NCBI GenBank assembly: GCA_009829735.1
Contig: CM020618.1
Span: 38,974,894-39,038,893 of the forward strand
Direction: 5' to 3'
From: Pyropia yezoensis
Taxonomy: Eukaryota > Rhodophyta > Bangiophyceae > Bangiales > Bangiaceae
DNA: 64,000 nucleotides
Shown here: positions 30,841 to 41,200 of the stretch, in pieces
Layout of the letters: every line of letters starts with the position of its first letter
How positions within the stretch are numbered: the stretch's first letter is position 1
Translations under genes and position numbers: made by a program
The notes under the pieces: generated by a model
What the model was told of the DNA's origin: nothing
The model's input: the letters and a program-made list of their open reading frames with translations, nothing else
Database searches by the model: none

Positions 30841-33829
30841 GGTGACGGGAGAGGGGGGCGGAGAAAGGGGGGCGGCAACTAGCGAGTGGAGGGGACGCGT
30901 CCACCGCAGGACGGGGCGCACGACGGTGTGGGGAGCGGGGGGGAGACGGGAGCCCTGACGACGGCCGGCGGGTGGTGGCGGCGGTGGGAAGGAAGCCCCC
31001 ACACACGTGCACGGACCTTGCCGAAACTGTGGACCGTACAATGTGTGACGGAGGCAGTGGGGGGGCAGCGAGGGCCGCTCTGGGCCCGCCTGGAGGGCAC
31101 CGGGGGATCGGTGGGGGCGCCATCGAGGTTCGGCGCCCCTCGACGCGGGCACCGAGATCGCCGCAGCGCAACCCTCTACTGTCAGCCACACGCGACCCCC
31201 GAAACCCATCACATTAATAATTACGGTGCAATTCGATAGACCACGTTACCCGTCAATTCGACCACCTAGCCGGGAATTGGTCGTCGCGGACTGCTTTGTT
31301 GAAGATAGTTCAACTTGGTGTGTCATCTGCCCATGTAGTCGCCGCTGATTGGTCCACTGGACACCGCCAGCCGCATGGGATTGGCAGAGAGGCCGGCTGA
31401 CTCTTGTGACCCCCCCCACCCTCAACCCACAACGCACGGCCGCCAGGTGACCGTGCGCCCTTGCCGGCCGGGCTCGCTATCATCAGGAAAGTGCGCCACA
31501 CCATTGAGGCACCCATCCAATGGAACCATTATGAGGCATGCCTTTATGGGATCCCTTGGTCCCATTACGAGGGGTGCCCTAATGGTGCCCTGACAGCGCG
31601 GTCCATTGGCACCGTTTTTTTTTTGAAAGGTCACGTTTTTCGGAACGGGCAGATGTTTCATGGCCACGGACATTCTTTTTGATATCCTATCCAGCACACC
31701 CTCACCTACGGTGAGACTCCAGTCTCCAAGGTCCCTACCGCCGCTCCGCCGCTAGCAACATGTACGCGTTGCGAGAACCAGCCGGCTGCGCGGAGGTGGG
31801 GGCACCGTCGACCAGCAAGCTACACGCGCGGCGCCTCCCTCCACGGGTCCAACATCGCATCCACCGTCACTAACGCCAGTCTTGCCATGCTGTGGTCCGT
31901 GCAGAACCCTCCCCTCCATGCTTCCCTCTCCACTGCCGCATGCGCCCACAAAAACTCACTGCCGCAAACGGCGTGCCCGTCAGAAGTCGTTCCGCACCCG
32001 ACCCTTGCCCCCCCCCACTTACGTACCTGTCTCCATGCCCATCCACCACTCCGGGCGCTGTGCCTCTGCGGAGGTATTAATGGCATGAACACATCAGCGT
32101 CCGCCGTACCGATAGGTGAACAAACATCCGTAGCCGAAAGCCGCGGCGGAGCGTGAGCGGCAGATGGCGAAGACTCAAGGAACAACGATGGGGCAGCAGC
32201 GTTGGCAGCTGCTCCAGCCGCCTTTCGTGCCACCCCCGTCACCTCGGCCGCAGACGCCCCATCAATAAAGACCCACCCACCCTTCCGCACGGCTCCCACC
32301 GCGGCCGCCGCCAGAACCCCTCTTGTCCCCGCGCACCCCCCTTCTCCCTTCTCCCCACCACATCCCTTGCCTCAACGTCCTCGGCCATCTTCACCCCCTC
32401 GCCCTTCTCACTTACCCCTCCGTTACCGCCTCCCTCCTCGTCCCCATCCTTGTCGTCGTCCGTGCCCGAGCCCTCCTCGCTGTCCCACGCTCCCTCGCCG
32501 TCCACACCCCACGCTCCTCGAGCCGACGAGCCGTGCGCCCCACGACCAAGTCGAAGTGCTTGCGGAGGGCTGGTGGCCGTTGTGCCCGCGCAGTTGGCGG
32601 TCCCCCCCTCTTCTTTCCCGTTGTCAGCAACGCTTTGCCGAGGCGCTGCGTGACGCCGCACCAACCACGGCGTGGACGTGCCCCCCCCCGCACCCTCCTG
32701 CCACGAAGAGACTTGCACTCACTGCCCCTCAAAACGGCCCGCAGGACGCGGGCGGTGCGGCGCCACTGCTCAGCAGGCCGTGGCTTGGTCTCTGACGGAA
32801 ATAATTCTGCGAGGGGGGTCGCTCTCGGAACTCTCTGACGGGCCCCCTCTCAGGCTGATCATTGAGCCTACCCCTGTGAAAGGTCATTAAACCCACCTCT
32901 CAATGACACCAAAATGACTCAGTTACGGGACCCACCATTCGCCCATTGGAAGCTCAATAGGTGATTAGACCTCTAATCGACCCCTCAATGGGCGCGCGCA
33001 CGTTTAGTGATGATGCTGGCTACGAAGGGGGAGGTGGCACGGGCGGTGCCGTCTGGCCAGCCGCCAACGCACACCCCGGCAGCGCCCCAGCGGCGCACTC
33101 GCACCGCCGCCGCCGCTGCGCGGGGGCCCCCCGCCCCACCGGCTTCCCCTCCTCGCCATTCCCCCCCCCCCCCACCGTGTCCCCCTCCGCCGACACCGGC
33201 AGCAGGCGGGGCTCGTGGACATACTAGCCGCCGGCGTGTCGCGAGGCATCAGTGCGCGCTGTCGCCCGCGACCGCCTGCCGGCCGCGGCGGGCCGCCCGC
33301 CACGGGCGGCGTCAACGGTGCAGGCCGCGGCAACGCCTGCCCCGCTGTTGTGCCGCGCTCTTTGCGCCGTCGCGCCCTCGGTTCCCGCCGCCGTCGCCGC
33401 CGCCGCGGGGGGCCTGTCGACAGAGCCGCCGCCGCCGCCCCGACCACCGCTACCGCCGCCGCCGCCGCCGCCGCCGCCACCGTGGCGTATCCCCCACCGT
33501 GTATGCGCGTGGGCGTGACGCCGCGGGTGGCGGTGTCGGTGGCGGGCGGGGGTGCCCCCGCCGTGCGTCCGGGTGGTGCGCCCCTGCGTGGGTGGTTGGC
33601 GGCGGTCCCGCGGCATCAGCCGCCCTCCCTCCCCACCCCCGTCCCCCCCCCCCCCCGCTCGGGCACCACGGTGGTGCTGCCGGCTGGCGGCCGCCCCTGC
33701 CGGTTTGTGTCGCGGCTGCCAAGACGTAGCGGGCGGCGGTGGCGGCAGCCATACCCCGGCCCTCTCCCTCACCCCCACTAACCCCCCCCCCCCCCCCCCC
33801 CCCTACTGTTCGCCCCGAGGGCGCTGCCA
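30841..33829. other. Intergenic region with decayed coding fragments
   Basis: About 3 kb without an intact gene. The divergent 5' region of the small minus-strand gene comes first. The 31230-31700 part is AT-richer, with repeated CCATT motifs. Then come two minus-strand frames (32718-32239 and 32299-31820) that look like pieces of one decayed protein. A further AT-richer patch lies at 32850-32995. The last 800 bases are GCC-rich and precede the FKBP gene, possibly holding its promoter and a transit-peptide exon. Confidence 0.4.
31820..32299 (-). pseudogene. Possible decayed coding fragment
   Basis: A 159-residue frame (MGAVRKGGWVFIDG...) has non-repetitive sequence, including SEFLWAHAAVEREAWRGGF and ALVTVDAMLDPWREAP. 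A donor-like CAG|GTACGTAAG interrupts it (about 32025), so it may represent two exons. No family is recognised. Imperfect CCATTGAGG inverted ends at 31501 and 32983 bracket it, so it could be part of a transposon remnant. Confidence 0.3.
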
Positions 33830-35125
33830 ATGACACCCCCGGTGCCGGTGGGTCCGGACCCCCCCCCCGTGGCGCCCGCCGGTGGCGCCCCGCGCAACTC
33901 CTCCCCTGTGGCGCTGACGCAGGACGAGCCAGACGACGGGGGCGGCGGCGGCGGCGGGAGGGGTGGACCCAAGCAGGGCCCCCCCCCCGCTGCCAGTGGC
34001 GGCGGGGCCCCCACCACCGGCCGGCCGCCGTCGGGCGCCCCCCCCCTGGCGGCTGAGGGTGGTATGGGTAGCACCGACGGCGGCGTTGGCGACTATGGCG
34101 GCGGCGTCGGCGGCGGCGGCGGCGGCGGCGGCAGCAGCGGCGGCAGCGGCCGCGTCGGCGACGGCGGCGGCGGCGGCGGCGGCGGCGGCGTGTCGGCGGC
34201 AGGCCCCCCCCCCGCACCCATCCTGGATATGGGGACCCTCTCCGAGGCGTACGGCGCGGCGCTGGCGCGGTCGGTCGACGCGGCACGGCTGGGGCTGAAC
34301 ATGAAGGCGGTCGCGGCGGGCATGGCGGGCGCCGCTCTGGACGGCACGGACTTCCCCATGCCCCTCCCCGAGTACGAGCGCCAGATGGGGGCGGTGCAGG
34401 CGGCGGCCGTGTCGGCGGGCGCCGCCGCGGCGCTGGCCGAGGCGGACCGCTTCTTTGCCGCCACCGCGGCAGACCCAGACGTGGAGGAGGTTGTGCCGGG
34501 GGCGGTGTTGGTCGAGCGGGGAGAGGCGGGGGGGGGGGGCGTGGGCGTGGGGGGATTGCTCGGCGCCGCCTGGGCGGGGAGCCCCGTCATCAGAGGAGCT
34601 GACGGTGGCAGTGGCAGTGGCGGTGACGGCGGCGGTGGCGGTGGCGGTGGCGGTGGCGGCGTCAGCGGCGGCGGTGGGGTTGACCGGCCGCCTCGCCGCC
34701 GCACCGTTGCACCCGGCGCGACGGTGGCGCTGGTACTGCAGGGCCGCCTGTTGGACGGCACCTACTTTTACGCCTCCCCCGTCGCCAACCCGACGGGCGG
34801 GTGGAGCTCCCCGTCGCCCGCGGTGAGCGGGGCTGCCAGCTGGGCGGGTGGCGGCGCCGCCGCCGCCGCCGCCGCCGGGGCGGGCGGCGGCGGCAGGGCG
34901 CCCGACCCGCTGGTGATGGACCTGACGGAAGCGCCGCCCGCCTTTGGCGCCGGCCTTGTGGGTATGGCCGAGGGCGACGAGCGGACGCTGTACGTGCACC
35001 CGCGGGGCGACGCGGGCATGCGGGGGCTGTTTGGGGCGGGGCTGCCCCCCAACGGGCTGCTCGTTTTTGACGTTGTGTGCGTGTCGGCCGACGTGGCTGA
35101 CGATGAGGAGTGGGGGGGGGCGTGA
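33830..35125 (+). CDS. FKBP-type peptidyl-prolyl isomerase (FkpA/Mip-like)
   Basis: This is a 431-residue protein. Residues 1-135 are Gly/Pro/Ala low complexity. Residues about 139-205 (LSEAYGAALARSVDAARL to EADRFF) match the helical dimerisation region of FkpA/Mip proteins. The FKBP fold runs from about 297 to the end (TVALVLQGRLLDGTYFYAS to GLLVFDVVCVSA), interrupted by Gly/Ala insertions. Compared with FKBP12, DGxxFD reads DGTYFY, so the active-site Asp is replaced by Tyr. The GW floor Trp region reads PAFGAGLVGM, and the LPPNGLLVFDV strand is well kept. Catalysis may therefore be weak, and a chaperone role is possible. The ATG at 33830 follows a run of about 22 C (33781-33803), where an indel could hide an N-terminal targeting extension. 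An upstream stop in frame lies at 33779. Confidence 0.75.
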   Translation: MTPPVPVGPDPPPVAPAGGAPRNSSPVALTQDEPDDGGGGGGGRGGPKQGPPPAASGGGAPTTGRPPSGAPPLAAEGGMGSTDGGVGDYGGGVGGGGGGGGSSGGSGRVGDGGGGGGGGGVSAAGPPPAPILDMGTLSEAYGAALARSVDAARLGLNMKAVAAGMAGAALDGTDFPMPLPEYERQMGAVQAAAVSAGAAAALAEADRFFAATAADPDVEEVVPGAVLVERGEAGGGGVGVGGLLGAAWAGSPVIRGADGGSGSGGDGGGGGGGGGGGVSGGGGVDRPPRRRTVAPGATVALVLQGRLLDGTYFYASPVANPTGGWSSPSPAVSGAASWAGGGAAAAAAAGAGGGGRAPDPLVMDLTEAPPAFGAGLVGMAEGDERTLYVHPRGDAGMRGLFGAGLPPNGLLVFDVVCVSADVADDEEWGGA

Positions 35126-35996
35126 GTGAACGCCCCTGGGGGGAGGGGAGGGCGGGCGGGGAGGGGAAGAGCAGGGGGGGGGGGGGGGGGCGCGCCACGC
35201 CGATGGGAGGGGCCTTCTCTGCGCAAAGGGGGAGCCCCCGCGGGGCGCGTCACGGCTGTTTTTCTCTTTCACCCTTTCCGCTTCCTCCCCCCCCCCGCCC
35301 CCCCCGCCCCCCCCTTGTATCTCTTTTTTTTTTCCCTTGTCGCATGCTTTCATGCTGGTGGGTTATGCGCGTGACCCCGACCTGTGGGCGCCGCGCCGCC
35401 GCCGCCGCCGCGGGGGCGCCGCCGCCGCTGCCCGCCCTTGACTGCCTCCTCGGGGCCAGAATGCTCTATTCTGTTCCTCTTTTTTATTCGTCTCGCTCGC
35501 TAGCCAGCGCCTCCCCCCTTGTCCGGCCGCCGGCGTGCGCAGCCGCGCGCATCCCCCGGCCCCCGGACGGCACACTTGCGGTAGCCTCCCGCGCACACAC
35601 GGGGGGGGGGGGGGGGGGGGGGTGCGCACCACTCCCCAGCGACAGCGTCCACGGGCGGCCACCCCGTAGTCCCGCCTGCTGGTAGCGGCCCTCTCTTGGT
35701 CGACCCCGCTCGACGGCCAGCTGCCGGTCGCCAAGAGACGGCGCGCATCCGTCCCTCGTGGGGGCAGTCCGCTCCTCTCTTCTGCTGCCGCTCCTCTCTT
35801 CTGCTGCCCCCCCTCATCTGCTTCCGCCGCCCCCCCTCCCATTACAAGTGCTCACCCCCACCACATACACCCCCGAAGTACAAAAAAAAAAAGAGACAAG
35901 GAGACGAGGTACCACGCAGCCCCCACATCCCCTCCCATCCCCCCCCACCCCACCGCCCTCGTCCCCCCCCCCCCCCCCCCCCCACCCCCCCCGTCC
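35126..35996. other. Convergent intergenic region with poly-G/poly-C tracts
   Basis: This is the shared 3' region of the FKBP (+) and RWDD1-like (-) genes. G runs lie at 35177-35190 and 35601-35622, C runs near 35288 and 35963-35980, and a T-rich stretch at 35324. No gene is supported. Confidence 0.45.
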
Positions 35997-36762
35997 TTAT
36001 GTGGCCGCCAGCTCCAACTCGGCCTCGGCCTCCCAGAAGCTCTCGCTGTCATCCTCCACCGCCACCGCCTTGTTCAGCTCAAACAGCTGGCGGCCGGTGA
36101 GCTTGGCCTCCCCCGCCGCCGCCCCCGCCGCCGCCGTCGCCGCCGCCGCCGCCCGCGCGGCGGCCATCTCCGCCTCAAACGCAACCGACCACGCCGTAAA
36201 CGACTCGACCGTCACGGGCGTGCCGTACGCCTTGGACGCCACCCGGTCGCCGCGCGCGTCGGCACCGCCCCCGCCGCCACCCCCCCCACCCCCCCCCCCC
36301 CCCCCCACCGTCAGCGCTCGCCTCCTCCCGCGTCTCAAAGGTGGACCCGCCGCCGAGCCCCCGGCCGGTGCCGACGCCAACGCCCACGCCGCCGGCGCCA
36401 TCGTCGTCCTCCTCCTCCTCCTCCCCCCCCGCCACGTTCGTCTGCAGCCAGTCCATGGCAAACGAGTGGAGGCCAAATATCATGGGCATCCCCGCCTGCG
36501 ACGCCGCCTCCACGTCGAGGGCGGCCAGCAGCGCCGCCCGCCGCGGGGCGGTGAGCCCCGAGCCCGGGTGGAGGGACACGGCGGGGGGGGCTTCCGGGTA
36601 GGTGGGCGGAAGGGTCACAATCAGCTTGGCGCTGACGCCCGCGGCGGGGTGGGAGAGCGCCAGCTGCAGCCGCCGCCCATCGTCAGACAGGGGCGTGTAG
36701 TCGTCGAGGAAGATGGCGGCGAGCGCCTCGCGCTCCTGCTCCTGCTCCTCCGCGTGGTCCAT
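35997..36762 (-). CDS. RWDD1: RWD-domain protein, RWDD1/GIR2-like (frame broken at a homopolymer)
   Basis: The ATG at 36762 starts MDHAEEQEQEREALAAIF, the typical N-terminus of an RWD domain. The domain runs through LIVTLPPTYPEAPPAVSL to HSFAMDWLQTNV (about residues 1-115). An acidic linker follows, then FETREEASADGG. There the frame is interrupted within a poly-C run (plus strand 36292-36306). In the shifted frame the family's C-terminal part continues: YGTPVTVESFTAWSVAFEAE, KLTGRQLFELNKA and an acidic end. RWDD1 and yeast Gir2 bind DRG-family GTPases and associate with translating ribosomes. Both halves match the family, so I read one gene with a one-base homopolymer error or mutation. It lies downstream of TRAPPC8 on the same strand, about 1 kb apart. 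Confidence 0.82.
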
Positions 36763-37540
36763 TCCCCGATGGTTTCTCTCAAAAACACCGAGGCAGAGGG
36801 GGAGCACAAGGCGGGCGGGCACCCAAGAGTGGGACGGGGGCACAAACCGCGTGCGGCCGCCCCGTTGCGTCGCCGAGCGAGGCGGTGAGTGCCGAACGGA
36901 GGACGAGGGGACTGCGGAAGCACGCGTCGCTGCCACCACGGTCGCGGAGCGGGCCTCGCATGCCCGTGCGACGTCTCTTTGGGTGCTACTTTTGGCCACA
37001 GGGAGGGCCTTAACGTTTGGCTCTCTCTCGTTCTTGATCCTGGCCCTCTGCCGCTGCTCCCACCGCCCGCCGCCGGCCGCCACCGCCCACACACGCGGGA
37101 CAAGATACCAAGACATTCCATATACCCCCGAGAGACATGGGAAAGGAGAGAAAAAAAGAAAGAGAGCGGAGAAGGGTCGACGCGGTGGGGTTGGGCGGGG
37201 TCTTGTCGACCACTCACGTGGCAGGCCGCCCTCCCCCGCGCGGGTGGATGACGCCCCCCGGCCGAGCCCGGCGGCAGGGGGGGTCGGGAGGCAAGGGGAG
37301 GTGGGATGGAACGCGTCCAAAATGCGCGCGAGAGGGGCGAGGGGAGGCAAGAGGGGGAGGGGGGGGGGGTGCGGGTGAAGTGGCCACCGCGGCACGGCTC
37401 GTTCGCTCCCCCCGCCCCTCCCGCTGACCTCCACCATTGTATGTAAAGGCCTAATCTTTTTCTTCTTGTTCTGGTTCATTGGGTGCGTGCAGGGCTGGCG
37501 GTGATGGCCTGCGCGAGGCAGGCAAAGTGAGGCGCTCCCT

Positions 37541-37571
<31 letters not shown>

Positions 37572-37746
37572 TACCCCTACGGCCCACCTCACCCCGCCAC
37601 ACGCGCGCCATGCCATGCCAGCCGCGAAAAAAAAGGGAGAAGAGAAAAACAAAGGGATACCCAGCTTCCCCGCACATCCAAAAAAAAAAAAAAGAGAAAA
37701 AAAAAAGACAACCGTGAGGGAGAGAAGGGCGGCGGGGGGGTGCGGC
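36763..37746. other. Upstream region of the RWDD1-like gene and 3' region of TRAPPC8
   Basis: No gene is supported. Contents are a moderately GC stretch likely to hold the RWDD1-like promoter (36763-37450), a run of about 29 C (37543-37571), and A-rich tracts at 37626-37710 just beyond the TRAPPC8 end. The long frames seen here on both strands have no conserved features. Confidence 0.4.
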
Positions 37747-38220
37747 TCATACCCCCCCCACCCCCCCGCCATCGTCCTCGTCGGTATCCGCGGCGTCCCA
37801 GGCGCCATCGTCCACGTCCGCGCGGCCGGCAGCAGCCGCAGCAGCAGCGGCCGCTGCCGTTGCGGCAGCAGGGACGCCAAAGAGGCTGCCGACCCCGGGG
37901 GCAGCCGCGTGGCTGGTGACCGGGTCTGGCGGCCTGCCGGCGGCGGGCCCGCCACCGCCGCCGCCGCCACCCCCGACGCCACCCCCACCCCCGGGGGGGC
38001 GCGCCGGCAGCGGCGGCACCCGCCGCGGGCCGCCCCCAGCGGCCGCCGCGGCGGGCGCCCCCCCCGCCGGCACGCACGGCGGCGCGGCCGCGTCGGCCGC
38101 GTCAACGACCGTCACCCACCCCCCCCCGCCCACCGTCAGCGTCACGCCAACGGCGGCGGCGGAGGGGGCGGCGGTGGCGGCTGGCGTGGCCAGCGGGGGC
38201 GGCCGGGCGCCGCGGCCGCC

Positions 38221-38261
<41 letters not shown>

Positions 38262-41200
38262 AGCGAGCCGCCACAGGGGCGGTCCGCCCCCGCCGCCCCC
38301 ACCCCCACCGCCGCCGCCGCCGCCGGGCGACGTGAGCGCCTCGTCATCCACTACCGCCGCCGCGGCAACGCCGCCCAGCCGCACCGCCCCCGGCGCGTCG
38401 ACGAGCGCGTACAGCGGCAGCTGGCGCGTCACCCCCGCCGCCAGCTGCCGCGCCGACGCGGTGACGGGGCCCGCCCAGCGGCGGCCGCGAACCCCGTCGG
38501 CAACCGCCGCGGGGCCGGCCCCGCCACCGCCGCCGTCGCGGTCGTCGGCGCGCACGCTCACCGACACGGTGCGGACGGCGAGGGGAGACACGGCGGGGGG
38601 GGGGGCAGCGGCAAAGAGTCCGCTCCCAACGTCGGCAACGGCGGCGCCCCCGGCAAAGGCGTCGAGGAGGCTGTTCCCGCCACCGCCGCCACCACCGCCG
38701 CCGCCGACGCCGCCGCTGCCGCCGTCGGCGTCGGCGGGCGCCACGTGGTGCACCCGCACCGTGACGGGGATGACGGCAGGGCGGCCGGTGGCAAAGTCGT
38801 GTACCACCCGCGACGGCGCGTCGAGCGTCACCCGCACCACGCATGAGGCGGCGGCGGCGGCGGTGGCAGTCGTGACGGCTGGGGGGGTGGCCGCCCCCGC
38901 CGCCGCCGCCGCCGCCGCCGTTGCGCCGCCGTCGGCGACCGACGCGGGCACGTCGGCGGCGGCGGCCCCAGCTGACCCGGCGCTGTGGCCGGCCGGCGAC
39001 AGGGACGACACGACAGGCGGTAGGGGGGACAGCGGGGAATGCGCCGCCGCCGGCGGGGCGGCGGCCACGCCGGCGCGGCGGTGGGCGGTGGCGGCACTGG
39101 GGGGCCCCGCCACGGCCCACTCAGACGGCACCAGTGGCGGCAGCAGCAGCCACCCCCACGGCCGCGGGGGATCGCCGCCGCCGCCGCGGTCCGTGCCCCC
39201 CCCCCCGCCCCGCCCCCCCCGGCTCGACGGCAGCTGCCGCCAGCGCACACCAACGTGCGCGGCGCCCGCCCGCCACTGTGACGCCGCCCCCGCGGCCACG
39301 CAGTGCGTCAGCGCCGCGACGGGTCCGTCGTCGGTCGGTGGGGGCCCCGCCGCCGCCGCGCCACCGCCACCGCCGCCGCCACCGCCGCCCCCACCAGCAG
39401 AGGGGGTGGGCGAAACCCCGACCGCCGCGCCGACGCTGTCCGTCACCGCCAGCTGCGACAGGTGCCACCGGCGGGCGCCGCTGCTATCGCCGCTGCTGCC
39501 GCCGCTGCTGCCGCCGCCACAGCCACCACCCGCGCCGGCACCCGCCGCGGGCAGCAGCCGCACAAAGAGGGTGGCGGTCTCATTGGTGCGCAGCGGGATG
39601 CCCGCGACGGGCGTCCCCGTCGAGCCGATGCCGACGACAGATGGCGAGAGCGCTCCCTCCCCCTCACCCCCCGCGTCAGACACATCCTCCACGGGGTAGA
39701 CGGTCGCGGGGATGGGCGCCACCTCCCACACCGCGTCGACGCCTCCCGCTAGCGGCGCCCCCCCCCCCGCGGGCGTCCACACCGCCACCTGGTCCACCAC
39801 ATAGGCGGGCGCCGCTGCGGGCCCAGCGGGCGCAGGGAGGGGGGCGCCCGCCCTTCCGCGGCCGCCCGGGACACCGCCGCGCCCGTCCCGCCCGGGGGTG
39901 GCGGCAGTGACTGTGGTGGTGGTGGTGGTTGGAGTGGTCGCCCGGGCGGCGGCGGCCGCCGCCGCCGCGGCAGCTCCCGCCGCGTGCTCCAGCTCCACGC
40001 CGAGGAGGTAGGCCCCCCCCCCGGCAGGTGGGGAGCGGCGGATGAAGCGCGCAAACGCCGCCACCACCGGCGTCAGCGCCACCGCCACGGCGGCGCGGGA
40101 GAGGCGCCAGCCGGGGGTGCCGACGGCGGCGGCGGGCGCCCCAGGCGCCCCAGGCGGCGGCCCCACCTCCCCGTCGAGGCGGTAGGCAAGGGCCGCCAAG
40201 GCCACCACGTCCCATCGGCTGCTGTCGCCGCCGCCGCCGCCGTCCGCCAGGCGGAGCCAAACGGGCCGCCGCGCCGACGCACCAGGCTCCAGGCGGCCGC
40301 CGCCCCACGCGGCCGCACCCCAGCGGCCGTCCGCGGTCGTCGCGGCTGGTGGGCCGTCATCGTCGGCGACGGCGGTGGCCGCGACGGCGGCAGGCGGTGC
40401 ACCCCACACGTCGGGCGGCAGGTAGACGGCGGACCCCCCCCCCCCACCGGCAGCGGTGCCCCCCCCCCCGCGCCAAGGAGGGCCACTCGGAAGGTCGCCG
40501 CGGCCACCGCAACGGACCCCGTGTTGGTCACTTCCACCACCCCCCGCACCGTCTGGCCCGCCGAGGCCGAGACGGCCAAGGAGCGCTCCCCGCCGCCGCC
40601 ACCGCCACTGTCATCGTGCAGCCCGCCGATGGTTCCCCACAAGGGCGTCAACGCGGGCAGGTGGATGGCCACCGCCAGGCGCGCCGCCGCTGGCAACACC
40701 CGCACCGTCAGCGACACGTCGGGCGCGTAGCGCGGGGGGTCCGCCGCCCGCTGCGCGCGGGTGGCGTTGAGCCGGACGCCCCGGCGGGACAGGTGGAGCT
40801 CCCCCGCCGCCCACACCATGGGCGGCGGCGGTACCCCCGTCGCGGCCGCCGACGGCGTGGCGCCAGCTCCGTCATTGGCGGCGGCGGCAGTAGCCGCGGC
40901 GGTGGCGGCGGCGGGTGTCAGCGGGGGGGGCGGCGACCGCGGGGGGGCGCCAACGTCGGCTGCTCCGCCCGCATCTGGCGCCGCCGCCCCCGCAGGTGGG
41001 AGCAGCGCAAACTGCCAGCGGGCGCCAAGAAAAACGAGCGTCCCCGCTGCGGTGGCGGTGACGGGAAGGTGGAGGGTGCGCGAGCAGCCGGGGGGTAGCA
41101 CCACATAGCCGGTACCACCGCCGCCGCCACCGCCGCCCCCGCCAGGTGGACCAGGACCTGCCCTGCCCAGGGGACTGGAGGGCGGCTGCGGCACCAGTTT

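Noticed and set aside
33803..35353. Long minus-strand frame opposite the FKBP gene
   Set aside because: Antisense to a recognisable FKBP; its translation is Arg/Gly/Ala low complexity created by GC-rich codons.
37615..39699. Long plus-strand frame over the TRAPPC8 3' half
   Set aside because: Antisense to family-specific TRAPPC8 sequence; Pro/Ala/Arg repeats without domain features.
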